From: Xanthobacteraceae bacterium
GTDB taxonomy: Bacteria > Pseudomonadota > Alphaproteobacteria > Rhizobiales > Xanthobacteraceae
Reading direction: 5' to 3'
Length of the DNA: 46,874 nucleotides
Assembly (NCBI GenBank): GCA_028282095.1
Contig: JANQIP010000165.1
Span: forward strand, 1 to 46,874
In this document: in pieces, positions 34,428 to 44,316 of the stretch
Layout of the letters: the number at the start of each line of letters is the position of its first letter
How positions within the stretch are numbered: the first letter of the stretch is position 1
Program-made: the position numbers and the translations under genes
Notes under the pieces: generated by a model
Told to the model about the DNA's origin: nothing
The model's database searches: none
The model's input: the letters and a program-made list of their open reading frames with translations, nothing else

Positions 34428-35486
34428 ATGCGATCACGCTTTGCGCGCACGCCTACGACCAGGCGGGCGTCCCTCTCGCTTATCCCCGCTGTTGCCTTTG
34501 CGTTTGCAATGACCGGCCTTGGACCGGCCGCCGCAGAATCGAACGAAGTGAATGTCTACACCTACCGCGAAGGCGGGCTGATCAAGCCGCTGTTCGACGC
34601 GTTCACCAAGGAGACCGGTATCAAGGTCAACGTCATTTCCGCCAAGAAAGGCCTCGCGGAGCGCATCAAGACCGAGGGTGCCAATAGTCCCGCGGATGTG
34701 CTGCTGACCGTCGACATCTCACGGCTGAGAGACGCGATCGATATCGGGATTGCCCAGCCGATCAAGTCCGAAACCTTGGACAAGATCGTGCCAAAGCATT
34801 TCCGCGATCCCGACGGCATGTGGTACGGCATGTCCGCCCGCGGCCGTGTCGTCTATGCCTCGCGCGATCGCGTGCCCCAGGACCAGATCACCTACGAGGA
34901 ACTCGCCGATCCCAAATGGAAGGGCAAGATCTGTATCCGCTCGGGACAGCATGTTTACAACAACGCGCTGTTCGCGGCCTATATCGCCCATCATGGCGAG
35001 GCGAAGGCAGAGGAATGGCTCAAAGGTCTGAAGGCCAACCTTGCGCAGAAGCCCTCCGGCGGCGACCGCGAGGTCGCGCGTGATATTACCGCCGGCAAAT
35101 GCGATATCGGCGTCGGCAATACCTACTACTGGGCGCTGATGCTCAATCGCGATCCCGCGAAGAAGCCGTGGGCCGAGGCGACGAAGATCCTGCTCCCGAC
35201 CTTCAAGGACGGCGGCACGCATGTGAACGTTTCGGGTGTCGTGCTCATCAAGACCGCAAAGAACAAGGCCAACGCCATGAAGCTCATCGAATGGCTGATG
35301 AGCGAGCCGGCGCAGAAACTCTATGCGGATATGAACTTCGAATATCCGGTGCGCCCCGGCACCAAGATCCACCCGACCGTTGCCGGCTACGGCGAATTGG
35401 CGGCCGACAACCTTCCGCTCTCCGAAATCGCCAAGCACAAGAAGTCGGCCGCGAACCTCGTCGACAAGGTTGGATTCGACAACTGA
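34428..35486 (+). CDS. Fe(III) ABC transporter periplasmic binding protein (FbpA/FutA type)
   Basis: A 352-residue class II binding protein. A signal peptide ends near PAAAES, then VNVYTYREGGLIKPLFDAFTKETGIKVNVI opens lobe 1. ADVLLTVDISRL, MWYGMSARGRVVYASRD, YEELADPKWKGKICIRSGQHVYNNAL and the CDIGVGNTYYWALML segment follow; the paired tyrosines of GNTYYW are the usual iron-phenolate ligands. It should bind naked ferric iron in the periplasm. AGGAGCG lies upstream of the ATG. It precedes the fused permease by ~390 bases that include a hairpin repeat. Confidence 0.88.
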   Translation: MRSRFARTPTTRRASLSLIPAVAFAFAMTGLGPAAAESNEVNVYTYREGGLIKPLFDAFTKETGIKVNVISAKKGLAERIKTEGANSPADVLLTVDISRLRDAIDIGIAQPIKSETLDKIVPKHFRDPDGMWYGMSARGRVVYASRDRVPQDQITYEELADPKWKGKICIRSGQHVYNNALFAAYIAHHGEAKAEEWLKGLKANLAQKPSGGDREVARDITAGKCDIGVGNTYYWALMLNRDPAKKPWAEATKILLPTFKDGGTHVNVSGVVLIKTAKNKANAMKLIEWLMSEPAQKLYADMNFEYPVRPGTKIHPTVAGYGELAADNLPLSEIAKHKKSAANLVDKVGFDN

Positions 35487-35873
35487 CGCGTGATCTCGAC
35501 AAGTCGTCAGGCTTTTCGAACAAGATCATGCGAGTGAACAAACGGAGCGCGCGATTGGTTCAACCCGAAGCAATCGCGCTCCAACGCGCTTCATCGACGG
35601 GCCGGTTGGTCATCCAACCAATTAACAACGTCGTTTCCATCTTCCTCTTCAAGGGGAAGAGCAGGGGAGGGGTGCATTAGCGCAACGGAACTCGGCGACC
35701 ATGCCCCCCCGCAGAACGTTGCGCGATCCGACCCGCGGGCCACGGCCCGCGGGCGGACGCTTGCTTCAGACAAAGATAGTAGCGGCGGCCTACCGCAAGA
35801 CGATCGCGCCGGCGGGGACCATTCTTTCCCGGGAGGCCCACGCCCACGGCCGGCGCGCCGTTTTGCTTTTCCC
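35487..35873. other. Spacer between the iron-binding protein and its permease
   Basis: A family A repeat lies at about 35488-35582 and may attenuate transcription into the permease. A GTG with GGGGAG upstream at 35673 is followed at once by an in-frame TAG (35679). From 35682 the permease frame is open but has no ATG, GTG or TTG until 35874. Confidence 0.55.
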
Positions 35874-37550
35874 TTGCCGGCGCATCCGGTTGCGATCACG
35901 CTGCTTGTGCTGGTTGCGGCGCTGGCATTTGCACCGATCGCAAGCCTCGTCCTTATCGCCCTCGAGGGAGACGCGGAAATCTGGCCGCATCTTGCCGCCT
36001 ATGTGCTGCCGGTCGCCTTGAAAAACACCGTTCTCCTCTTGGCGGGAGTCTCGGCGATCGCGGTGGTGATCGGTGTCGGCGCTGCCTGGGTGGTGACGGT
36101 CTATCAGTTTCCCGGGCGCAACCTGCTCGTCTGGCTGCTGCCGCTGCCGCTCGCCTTTCCGACCTATATCGTTGCCTATGTCTATGCCGACGGGCTCGAT
36201 GCGCTCGGACCGGTCCAGATTCTGCTGCGGGCGATAACCGGCTGGCAATCGGCGGCCGATTACTGGTTCCCGGAGGTCCGCTCGCTCGGCGGCGCGATAT
36301 TCGTGATGGGCATCGTGCTTTACCCTTACGTTTATCTTGCCGCCCGCGCGATGTTTCAGACCCAAAGCGTCGCGTTGATCGAGGCGGCGCGCGGATTGGG
36401 CGCGCGCCGGTGGCGGCTTGCCAGCGAGGTGATCCTGCCGCTGGCGCGGCCGGCGATCGCTGCCGGACTTGCGCTTGCGCTGATGGAAACGCTGAACGAC
36501 ATCGGGGCCAGCGAGTATCTCGGCGTCAACACGCTGACGCTTTCGATCTACACCACTTGGATCAATCGCGGCAGCCTTCCCGGCGCCGCGCAGATCGCCT
36601 GTGTGATGCTGGTCGTGGTGGCCGGACTGATTGCGCTCGAGCGTGCGGCGCGGCGCGGACGAGAGTATACCGGTCTCGACCACGATCCGCGCCGCCGCGT
36701 CCGGCATCGCTTGCGCGGAGGGCGGGCACAGCTCGCTGCCCTCGCCTGCTTCGTCCCGGTTGCGCTCGGATTCATCGTTCCCTTTGCTTTCCTTTCCTAT
36801 GAGGTGGTCACGCGCGAACTCTTGGTTGGGTTCGATCCGGAACTGTTCGGGCACGCGCTGATGACCGTCGCTTTGGCGACAACGGCGACCGCGATCACGC
36901 TTGCGCTCGGCTTCGGCGTTGCCTTTGCCCTGCGCATTGTGCGTGGTCCGTTCGCCTTCGCCTGTTTTTCGATCGCCGGCCTCGGCTATGCGGTGCCCGG
37001 CACGGTGCTGGCGCTCGGCCTGCTCTCGCCGCTCGTCGCGTTTGACGGGATGATCAACGCAGTGACGCAAGCCGTTGCCGGGCAAACGGTCGGCTTGTTG
37101 CTGGCCGGATCGAGCGCGGCACTGGTGATCGCCTATGTCATCCGCTTTCTTGCGATCGCGACCGGCCTTGCGCAAGCGGGCCTCTCGCGCATCTCGACCG
37201 ATCTCGACGATGCCGCCTGCAATCTCGGGGCGCGGCCGGGCACCGTGTGGCGGGTCGTGCACCTGCCCTTGACGCGCACGGCCATGCTCAGCGCCGCGCT
37301 CCTTGTCTTTGTCGATTGCCTGAAGGAGCTTCCGGCGACGCTGTTGCTACGCCCGCTCAATGTCGAGACGCTCTCGACCTATATCTACCAATTCGCCACG
37401 CGCGGCAGCTTCGAGGAAGGCGCGCTTGCCGCGCTCCTGATCGTGCTGGTCGGTCTTCTCCCGGTCATCCGCATGGTGCGGCTTGGCGATGATCTCGAAA
37501 AGGCGCTACCTGCCGAACCGCAAGCTGCCGCGCCGGCGCTCGCGCGGTGA
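35874..37550 (+). CDS. Fused Fe(III) ABC transporter permease (FbpB/FutB type)
   Basis: A 558-residue permease with two homologous halves, each with about six helices and an EAA loop: EAARGLGARRWRLASEVILPLARPAIAAG in the first and DDAACNLGARPGTVWRVVHLPLTRTAM in the second. This is the two-domain design of bacterial ferric iron permeases. TTG at 35874 is the only usual start codon in frame and lacks a clear ribosome binding site; the frame is open back to 35682, so the true N-terminus may lie upstream or have been damaged. No ATPase (FbpC) lies downstream; repeats follow instead. It pairs with the binding protein at 34428. Confidence 0.83.
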   Translation: MPAHPVAITLLVLVAALAFAPIASLVLIALEGDAEIWPHLAAYVLPVALKNTVLLLAGVSAIAVVIGVGAAWVVTVYQFPGRNLLVWLLPLPLAFPTYIVAYVYADGLDALGPVQILLRAITGWQSAADYWFPEVRSLGGAIFVMGIVLYPYVYLAARAMFQTQSVALIEAARGLGARRWRLASEVILPLARPAIAAGLALALMETLNDIGASEYLGVNTLTLSIYTTWINRGSLPGAAQIACVMLVVVAGLIALERAARRGREYTGLDHDPRRRVRHRLRGGRAQLAALACFVPVALGFIVPFAFLSYEVVTRELLVGFDPELFGHALMTVALATTATAITLALGFGVAFALRIVRGPFAFACFSIAGLGYAVPGTVLALGLLSPLVAFDGMINAVTQAVAGQTVGLLLAGSSAALVIAYVIRFLAIATGLAQAGLSRISTDLDDAACNLGARPGTVWRVVHLPLTRTAMLSAALLVFVDCLKELPATLLLRPLNVETLSTYIYQFATRGSFEEGALAALLIVLVGLLPVIRMVRLGDDLEKALPAEPQAAAPALAR

Positions 37551-37896
37551 GCGCCGCGCCGGTTACTCGTTCGTCCCCGCGCAGGCGCATAGGCGCTAAG
37601 TAATCACTCGGAAAGCGTATAACGCCGAAAAACTGGGTTCCCGCTTTCGCGGGAATGAGCGGAATATGGACCGATCAGAACGACCAAATGTGTCCGGACG
37701 CGATTGCTTCAGGCTGAATCAACTGCGACTACTACCGCTTTTCTGTTGTCTCGCATGATCATGTGCGAAAGCCTGTAACGTTCCGGGATCATGCTCAGAA
37801 GCGCGATCCATTCAGATTGAATCGATTGCACTCTATTTCTCTTTGTTTTGTCGCATGATCTTGTCCGAAAAGTCTGCAACTTTTCGGGATCATGCT
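37551..37896. repeat. Repeat cluster between permease and acetoacetyl-CoA synthetase
   Basis: A family D palindrome (about 37628-37660, TTCCCGCTTTCGCGGGAA) is followed by two inverted family A copies (about 37690-37795 degenerate and 37797-37896 full). They lie between convergent genes. Confidence 0.78.
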
Positions 37897-39852
37897 CTAG
37901 CTCTGCAAATCGGGGACATCCGCATAGAGTGCGAGCGCTTCCGGATTGGCGAGCGCCTCGGTGTTTTTTACCGGGCGGCCATGAACGATGTCGCGTACGG
38001 CGATCTCGGTGATCTTGCCCGAACGCGTGCGCGGAATGTCGGCGACTTGCACGATCTTTGCCGGCACGTGGCGTGGGCTCGCACCCACCCGGATCTGCTG
38101 GCGGATGCGCTCCTTCAGGGCCTCGTCGAGTGTGACACCCTCGCGCAACCGCACGAACAGCACGACGCGTACGTCCCGGTCCCAGTCCTGGCCGATACAG
38201 ATCGCCTCCACCACCTCGGGGATCTGCTCGACCTGCGAATAGATCTCGGCCGTGCCGATGCGCACGCCGGCGGGATTGAGGGTCGCGTCGGACCGGCCAT
38301 AGATGATCATGCCGCCATGCTCGGTCCATTCGGCGAAGTCGCCATGCGCCCAGACATTCGGGAATTTCTCGAAATAGGCGGCGTGGTACTTCTTTCCATC
38401 GGGATCGTTCCAGAACATCACCGGCATCGAGACGAATGGTTTCAGGCAAACAAGCTCGCCCTTTTCCGCGCGAACCGGCCGGCCCTCCTCGGAATAGACG
38501 TCGGCCGCCATGCCGAGCGCCGCGCCCTGGATCTCGCCTTTCCAAACGGGCGAGGTCGGATCGCCGCCGACGAAGCATGAGATGATGTCGGTCCCGCCCG
38601 AGATCGAGGCGAGGTGCAGATCCTCCTTGATCGCGCGATAGACATAGTCGAAGCTCTCGGGCGCAAGCGGCGAACCGGTCGACGTCATCACCCGCAGCGC
38701 GGAGAGATCATGCGTGTCCGCCGGCGCGAGGCCCGCTTTGGCGCATCCGTCGATATATTTCGCCGAGGTGCCGAACAGGTTCATGCGGGCGTCCTGGGCG
38801 AAGTCCCATAACACCGTTGGCTTCGGCGCGAAGGGCGAACCATCATAGAGCAGCAGCGTCGCCTCGCTTGCGAGCCCCGAGGCGAGCCAGTTCCACATCA
38901 TCCAGCCGAGCGTGGTGAAATAGAACAGCCGATCCCCGGCGTGCACGTCGCATTGAAACTGATGCTCCTTGAGATGCTGTAACAGCGTGCCGCCGGCGCC
39001 GTGCACGATGCATTTCGGCACGCCGGTCGTACCGGACGAATAAAGAATGTAGATCGGGTGATCGAACGGCAGCCGCTCATAGGTGATGGGTTGTTGCGTA
39101 AACGGCTCGAGATAGCGCTCGAGCGTCACCGCACGCGGCAGCTCCCGCGCGAGAGCGTCGGCTTCGCCGACATAGGGCACGACCACCACGGTCTGCGCCG
39201 AGCCGAGCTGTGCAACGATCGGCTTGAGCTTGTCGATGATGCGCACGGTCTTGCCGTTGTACCAGTAGCCGTCCGCGGTGATGAAAACCTTCGGCTCGAT
39301 CTGGCCGAAGCGGTCGAGCACGCCGCGCTCGCCGAAGTCGGGCGAGCAGGATGACCAGATCGCCCCGAGCGAGGTCGCCGCCAGCATCCCCGCGATCGCT
39401 TCGGGAACATTCGGCAGCATGGCGGCCACCCGATCGCCGACCCCGACGCCCGAGGCTTTGAGCGCTTGCTGCATGCGGGAGACCAGCGCACAAAGCTCCG
39501 CCCAGCTCACCTCGCGGTCCATCTTGTCCTCGCCGCGGAACACGAGCGCCGGGCCCCGATCGACGCGGCGCAGGAGATTCTCGGCAAAATTGAGCCGGGC
39601 GTCGGGAAAGAACTTCGCGCCCGGCATCTTGTCGGGCTCGATCAGCAACCGATCGCCCTTTTCTCCGATCACGCCGCAGAAATCCCACACCAGGTCCCAG
39701 AACGCGGCGCGCTGCGCGACCGACCAGGCATGCAGCGCACGATAGCTCTTCAAGGCGAGATCGTGGCGCTGATTGACCGCAGCCATGAAAGCCGCGATCC
39801 GGCTCGACGCGACACGCTCCGGCGGGGGGACCCATAATGGGACGTCTGCCAT
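37897..39852 (-). CDS. Acetoacetyl-CoA synthetase
   Basis: A 651-residue ANL-superfamily ligase that makes acetoacetyl-CoA from acetoacetate, ATP and CoA, feeding ketone-body or polyhydroxybutyrate turnover. Features: N-terminal [18 protein letters not shown] and [16 protein letters not shown], typical of acetoacetate-CoA ligases; the P-loop-like [52 protein letters not shown]; and a late SGKITE with the catalytic lysine. The ATG at 39852 follows GAGGAGGG with good spacing; the frame is open upstream without similarity. Length matches the family. Confidence 0.93.
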   Translation of the reverse strand: MADVPLWVPPPERVASSRIAAFMAAVNQRHDLALKSYRALHAWSVAQRAAFWDLVWDFCGVIGEKGDRLLIEPDKMPGAKFFPDARLNFAENLLRRVDRGPALVFRGEDKMDREVSWAELCALVSRMQQALKASGVGVGDRVAAMLPNVPEAIAGMLAATSLGAIWSSCSPDFGERGVLDRFGQIEPKVFITADGYWYNGKTVRIIDKLKPIVAQLGSAQTVVVVPYVGEADALARELPRAVTLERYLEPFTQQPITYERLPFDHPIYILYSSGTTGVPKCIVHGAGGTLLQHLKEHQFQCDVHAGDRLFYFTTLGWMMWNWLASGLASEATLLLYDGSPFAPKPTVLWDFAQDARMNLFGTSAKYIDGCAKAGLAPADTHDLSALRVMTSTGSPLAPESFDYVYRAIKEDLHLASISGGTDIISCFVGGDPTSPVWKGEIQGAALGMAADVYSEEGRPVRAEKGELVCLKPFVSMPVMFWNDPDGKKYHAAYFEKFPNVWAHGDFAEWTEHGGMIIYGRSDATLNPAGVRIGTAEIYSQVEQIPEVVEAICIGQDWDRDVRVVLFVRLREGVTLDEALKERIRQQIRVGASPRHVPAKIVQVADIPRTRSGKITEIAVRDIVHGRPVKNTEALANPEALALYADVPDLQS

Positions 39853-40121
39853 AATCGAACCCTCCTCAATGTTTGCGCCATAGCATTTTACGTGCAAACA
39901 CACTACGGGATGCGACGAGCAGAGCCCCATTTGCGGCCACGAAAGCGTCACAGAGGGCGCGCAAGTTTCGCCGCCTCTGCCGGGGGACGGGGCTTTGTCC
40001 GGTGCCCAAAACGGGAACCGGTTTCGCCGCAGATCATGCGACCAATGGAAGACAAACAGAGCGAGCAAATTCCGATTCTACCGAAACGGAGTTTGTTTCT
40101 GCCGAAACGGACCGTGACAGG

Positions 40122-42113
40122 GTGAGCGCTTCCACCGGCTTCAAACGCCTTGGAATTGCGGTAGCCGCGCTGGCGAGCGGGGGGCTGATTGGACTTGCGA
40201 TCGTGTCCAATCCGATCTCGACCGAGACCGCAGGCAATGCCGTGATGGCCGAGGTCAAGTCCGCGACCGGCTTCGAGCCGACGGTCCGCGGTCCGGTGTC
40301 GCTGTCGATCTTTCCGGCGCCGCAGGTGACGCTCGCCGATGTCGCTCTCGCCGGCCCTGACGGCGATGATGCGCCGTTAACGGCCGAGCGGCTCGTCGCC
40401 TATATCCGTTGGCTGCCGCTGCTTGTCGGCCGGTACGAAGTTGCCGATCTCGCACTCGAACGTCCGCGCATCGCCATCAGCATCGATGGCGACGGCCGCA
40501 CCAACTGGTCACCGCTGGTCGATCGGCTCGCGCGCGCTATCCGCGCCGGCGCCGATGCCGGCGGACAGAGCCTGTCGTTCTCGGAGATCCGCATCGCCGA
40601 CGGCACCGTCGTGGTCGAGGACGGCACGCGCGGCCTCGACGAAACGCTGGAACATGTTGAGCTTTCGCTGGCCTGGCCCTCGATCACGAAGAGCTTTGCG
40701 GCGACCGGGCAATTGGCATGGCGTAATGCTCCGCTCGATGTCGCGCTGGCGATCGGTGATTTTTCCGCGGCGCTCGCCGGCGATACGTCCGGGTTCAAGC
40801 TGCGCATCGCCGGCAAGCCCGTGAACCTTGCTTTCGACGGCGCCATGAGCTACCGGCCTAGCGTCAAGATCGACGGAACGCTTGCTGCCGACAGCGACTC
40901 GCTGCGCAGTACTATGGGGTGGATTTCGGGCAAGCAGATCCCTGGCGGCGGGCTTGGGCGCTTTGCGCTTAAGGCCAGCACCAGCCTGGTGGGCGGAACC
41001 ATCGGCCTATCGAACCTCAATATCGAGCTCGACGGGAACGTCGCCGAGGGCGTCCTGAGCTACGCCATGAGCGGGCGGCGGATGCTGCAGGGAACGCTCG
41101 CCGTCGATGGGCTCGATCTCACGCCCTATGCCTCGGCCGTGCGCCTGCTCGCGGCCGATGCGCGGGAATGGAACCAAAAGCCGCTCGCGCTCGATTGGTT
41201 CGACGATATCGATTTCGACCTGCGGGTCTCGGCGGCACGCGTCGTTTCGGAGCAGACGGAGCTCGGCCGGGCTGCCGCCGCCGTGACATTGCGCGATGGC
41301 CGCTTCGTCGTCACCGTCGGCAAGGCGCAGGGCTTCAACGGCGTGATCAACGGCTCGCTTGCGATCAGCAAGACGGACGGCGGCGCGGATATGCGCTCAC
41401 AAGTGCAGTTCACCGATGTCGATCTCGACACCAGCCTTGCCGATCTCTTCGGCATCCGTCGCCTTGAAGGCAAAGGCAATTTGTCGCTTGCCTTTGACGG
41501 GCAGGGCGACAGCGTGCTCGCATTGACCCGCACTTTGAACGGTAGCGCCAAGCTCATCGCAACCGATGGGGCACTGACGGGCTTCAATGTCGAGCAATTG
41601 CTGCGCCGCCTGGAGCGCCGGCCGCTCGCCGGCAGCACCGATTTCCGCAGCGGGCGCACGCCGTTCAAGACGCTCGACATCGCGCTCAAGATCACCAAGG
41701 GCACGGCGAGGGTGGAGGAGGTTCGGTTCGAAGGGACCAAGGTGCGGCTCGCGCTCAACGGCACGGCCTCCATTCCCACCCGCGACCTCGATCTCACTGG
41801 GACGGCAATCCTGCTCGCGGCCAGTGACACGCCGCCGACCTTCGAGCTGCCGTTCTTCGTGCAGGGGAGCTGGGACGACCCGGTCATGCTGCCCGACACG
41901 CAGGCGCTGATCCGCCATTCCGGCGCCGCCGCACCTCTGCTCGATGCTGTCACCGACCATCGGGCGCGCAATGCCGTGCGTTCGGCCGTCGACCGTCTGT
42001 TGGGCCAAGGCGCCTTGCCCGCACAGGCTCCGCGCCGCGATGTGCAGATGCCGATCCCGTTCGAGCCGTCACCGCAGCTCGACCTTCTTCCCGGTGGCGA
42101 GCCGCCGCGCTGA
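40122..42113 (+). CDS. AsmA-family envelope protein
   Basis: A 663-residue protein with one N-terminal membrane helix (about 8-28). A long beta-rich AsmA-type region follows: GNAVMAEVKSATGFEPTVRGPVSLSIFPAPQVTLADVALAG at the start, then VGRYEVADLALERPRIAI, and the C-terminal AsmA core with GFNGVINGSLAISK, LNGSAKLIATDGALTGFNVEQLLRR and LDLTGTAIL. AsmA-like proteins are anchored in the inner membrane, span the periplasm and are linked to lipid transport and outer-membrane assembly. The GTG at 40122 is chosen because family similarity begins there; the longer open frame upstream looks non-coding. It is divergent from the acetoacetyl-CoA synthetase gene. Confidence 0.85.
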   Translation: MSASTGFKRLGIAVAALASGGLIGLAIVSNPISTETAGNAVMAEVKSATGFEPTVRGPVSLSIFPAPQVTLADVALAGPDGDDAPLTAERLVAYIRWLPLLVGRYEVADLALERPRIAISIDGDGRTNWSPLVDRLARAIRAGADAGGQSLSFSEIRIADGTVVVEDGTRGLDETLEHVELSLAWPSITKSFAATGQLAWRNAPLDVALAIGDFSAALAGDTSGFKLRIAGKPVNLAFDGAMSYRPSVKIDGTLAADSDSLRSTMGWISGKQIPGGGLGRFALKASTSLVGGTIGLSNLNIELDGNVAEGVLSYAMSGRRMLQGTLAVDGLDLTPYASAVRLLAADAREWNQKPLALDWFDDIDFDLRVSAARVVSEQTELGRAAAAVTLRDGRFVVTVGKAQGFNGVINGSLAISKTDGGADMRSQVQFTDVDLDTSLADLFGIRRLEGKGNLSLAFDGQGDSVLALTRTLNGSAKLIATDGALTGFNVEQLLRRLERRPLAGSTDFRSGRTPFKTLDIALKITKGTARVEEVRFEGTKVRLALNGTASIPTRDLDLTGTAILLAASDTPPTFELPFFVQGSWDDPVMLPDTQALIRHSGAAAPLLDAVTDHRARNAVRSAVDRLLGQGALPAQAPRRDVQMPIPFEPSPQLDLLPGGEPPR

Positions 42114-42781
42114 CCGGAAGCCGTTCGAGTGCGGTCCATTTAGATTGAATCGATCGCACTCTATTTCTCTTTGTTTTGTCGTATGATCCCGAAAAGTCTG
42201 CCAATTTTTCGGGATGCTCTAGCTCACCGGCCCGCCGAGTGTTACCTCTCCCCGCTTGCGGGGAGAGGTCGACGCGCGAAGCGCGGCGGGTGAGGGGCTG
42301 CGGTGCTGCCAAGGCGTCCGCGATCGATTCAATCACAACAGTCGCGTTTGTCAGACCATCGTTGCTCCAAGAGGCTGAAACGCGGTAGCCTGGGGATTGC
42401 GTAGTCGATTCTCGTCGATTTGCGCCGCGCGTGTTTGCCCCTCACCCGGATTGCCGAAGCTGACGCTTCGACAATCCGACCTCTCCCCGCAAGCGGGGAG
42501 AGGTTGCTCAAGCAAAGCTCACCGGGACGGGGTCCGCAGGACGGCCTTTGTCGCGGATGAACTAGCCCCTACGCAACCTCCCCTGTAAGCGGGGCAGGGC
42601 GTAAGAGCCTCAAACCACGGCATATTCGTCACTGAACGAATCCGCCGGAAACAGTATCGGACGGCCGGTTAAGGGCAAGACTCAAGCGAATCTGCTCGGA
42701 TCGCGGCAAGCGCCTCATCCTGTATTATCATTGCGTTCAGCGAATCAGCGATTCAACCCCGAGCCGGGAGCGCGGGACGCA
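42114..42781. repeat. Repeat-rich spacer (families A and E)
   Basis: An inverted family A copy lies at about 42120-42218. Two family E elements follow, at about 42235-42300 and 42435-42530: CCTCTCCCCGC, a short centre and GCGGGGAGAGG, flanked by CCCTCACC-type sequence, the second in opposite orientation. About 42530-42780 holds nothing recognisable other than the likely promoter of the next gene. Confidence 0.72.
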
Positions 42782-43033
42782 ATGCTCAGGCTACTGCACA
42801 CGGTAGTGAAGATCGCGCTCGCCTCGCTGATCGTCGGCACGATACTCGCCCATTTTGGCATCACCCTTGAGGCGCTGGCCGCCGAGCTCGGCATATCCAT
42901 GGAGCGCATCGGGGAACTGGTGCACGAGGGCCTCGCCTGGGCGGCGCCGAACCTCGTGCTCGGCCTCGTCGTCATCATTCCCTTGTGGTTCATCGTCTAT
43001 ATCCTGCGTCCGCCGGGACAGAGCAGCGATTGA
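42782..43033 (+). CDS. Small two-helix membrane protein (possibly DUF6460-like)
   Basis: An 83-residue protein. The first helix lies at about 6-24 (VVKIALASLIVGTILAHFG), an amphipathic middle follows (TLEALAAELGISMERIGELV), and a second helix lies at about 53-75 (NLVLGLVVIIPLWFIVYIL) with a polar end. It resembles small conserved Hyphomicrobiales membrane proteins that I recall as DUF6460; this is from memory. The ATG at 42782 is used because the frame upstream has no similarity and GGGA lies just before it. Function unknown. Confidence 0.68.
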   Translation: MLRLLHTVVKIALASLIVGTILAHFGITLEALAAELGISMERIGELVHEGLAWAAPNLVLGLVVIIPLWFIVYILRPPGQSSD

Positions 43034-43080
43034 CCGCGGCCTTGCAAGTCAATGCACGACGATCAGGCCGTTCCCGGCGT

Positions 43081-43515
43081 TCAATCTCCATAGATGGCGC
43101 GCGCCCGGTGCTTGAAGGCGCGGACCGTGCCGGCAAAGCGATTGGCGAAGACCGCCCCCATGACGGCCTGCAGCAGGCGTGAGCGAAACTCGACATCGAC
43201 CCTATGCTCGACGATCGTTCCGCCGTCCGGCGCCGGTTGAAACGTCCAAGTCTGCTCGTATCGCTCAAACAGCGGATCGTCGCTGACGATCCTGATGCGG
43301 TTCGGCCGGTCCAAAACCGCAAAGGAGGTGAACCCGCAGGTCAAGATGCCCGCTCTCACCCTCATCTCGACCCATACCCGGTCGCCTTGACGGCGGCGAA
43401 TGCGCGCATCCACCAGCCCGGGAACGAATTCCGGATAGCGGTCGACATCCGCGACCAGATCGAAGGCTTGCTCCGGCGTGTAGGGCAAGCGAAACCGCTC
43501 GGAATGCGCTGGCAT
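43081..43515 (-). CDS. COQ10/RatA-type START-domain protein
   Basis: A 144-residue SRPBCC/START-fold protein: RFRLPYTPEQAFDLVADVDRYPEFVPGLVDARI at the start, then EMRVRAGILTCGFTSFAVLDRPNRI, and GGTIVEHRVDVEFRSRLLQAVMGAVF. Proteins of this family bind ubiquinone (COQ10 role in respiration); the E. coli relative RatA was described as a ribosome-associated toxin. In alphaproteobacteria the quinone role is more likely. Its start lies one base beyond the stop of the PotI-like gene, so it is probably co-transcribed with the transporter. Confidence 0.87.
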   Translation of the reverse strand: MPAHSERFRLPYTPEQAFDLVADVDRYPEFVPGLVDARIRRRQGDRVWVEMRVRAGILTCGFTSFAVLDRPNRIRIVSDDPLFERYEQTWTFQPAPDGGTIVEHRVDVEFRSRLLQAVMGAVFANRFAGTVRAFKHRARAIYGD

Positions 43516-43516
43516 G

Positions 43517-44314
43517 TCACTCTGTCGCCCGCCGCCGCTCGGCGTGGCGTGTCAGGATCGAGGCCGCGATGACGACGATCGCGATAACGGCAATGAAGAT
43601 CGTACACACCGCGTTGATCTGTGGCTTCACCCCGAGCCGCATTTCCGAATAGATGCGGATCGGCAATGTGGTTGCCCCTGGTCCGGTGGTGAAGCTGGCG
43701 ATCACGAGATCGTCGAGCGAGAGCGAGAAGGCGAGCAGGAAGCCCGCCGCGATCGCCGGTGCGATCGTGGGGAGCGTCACGCTGAGAAAGGTGCGCAACG
43801 GCGGGCAGCCGAGATCCATCGCCGCTTCTTCGAGCGCGCGGTCGAAGCCGACGAGGCGCGACTGCACCACGACCGCGACGAAACACAAGATCAGCGTGGT
43901 ATGGGCGATGGTGACGGTAAGGAAGCCGCGGTCGAGATTGACCGCAACGAACAGCAACAGCAACGAAAGCCCGGTGATCACTTCCGGCATCACCAGCGGC
44001 GCATACACCATCGCAACGAAGGGCGTGCGGCCGCGAAATCGGCCGAGCCGGGTGAGCGTGAGCGCGGCCAGCGTGCCGAGCACGGTCGCCGTCGTCGCCG
44101 AACTCAGCGCGATCAGGAGCGAATTCACCGCCGCCTCTTGCATGGCGACGTCTTCGAGGAGCGCCGCATACCAGCGTAACGACCAGCCGCCCCAGATCGT
44201 CACCAGCCGCGAATCGTTGAACGAGTAGATCACCAGGATGACGATCGGCACGTAGAGGAAGGCGATGCCGAGCGCGACTGAGACGAGGTTGAATGGCGAA
44301 AAGCGGCGTCGCAC
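43517..44314 (-). CDS. potI: Polyamine-type ABC transporter permease PotI
   Basis: A 265-residue permease with six helices. LYVPIVILVIYSFNDSRL is typical of PotC/PotI, and the coupling loop is EEAAMDLGCPPLRTFLSVTLPTIAPAIAAG. It partners the PotH-like permease encoded two bases upstream. Polyamine (putrescine/spermidine) specificity is by family; related transporters carry other small cations or compatible solutes. Confidence 0.87.
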   Translation of the reverse strand: MRRRFSPFNLVSVALGIAFLYVPIVILVIYSFNDSRLVTIWGGWSLRWYAALLEDVAMQEAAVNSLLIALSSATTATVLGTLAALTLTRLGRFRGRTPFVAMVYAPLVMPEVITGLSLLLLFVAVNLDRGFLTVTIAHTTLILCFVAVVVQSRLVGFDRALEEAAMDLGCPPLRTFLSVTLPTIAPAIAAGFLLAFSLSLDDLVIASFTTGPGATTLPIRIYSEMRLGVKPQINAVCTIFIAVIAIVVIAASILTRHAERRRATE

Positions 44315-44316
44315 GG

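Noticed and set aside
35790..37262. 490-aa minus-strand frame opposite the iron permease
   Set aside because: Highly charged antisense shadow; the plus strand encodes a standard two-domain permease with both EAA loops.
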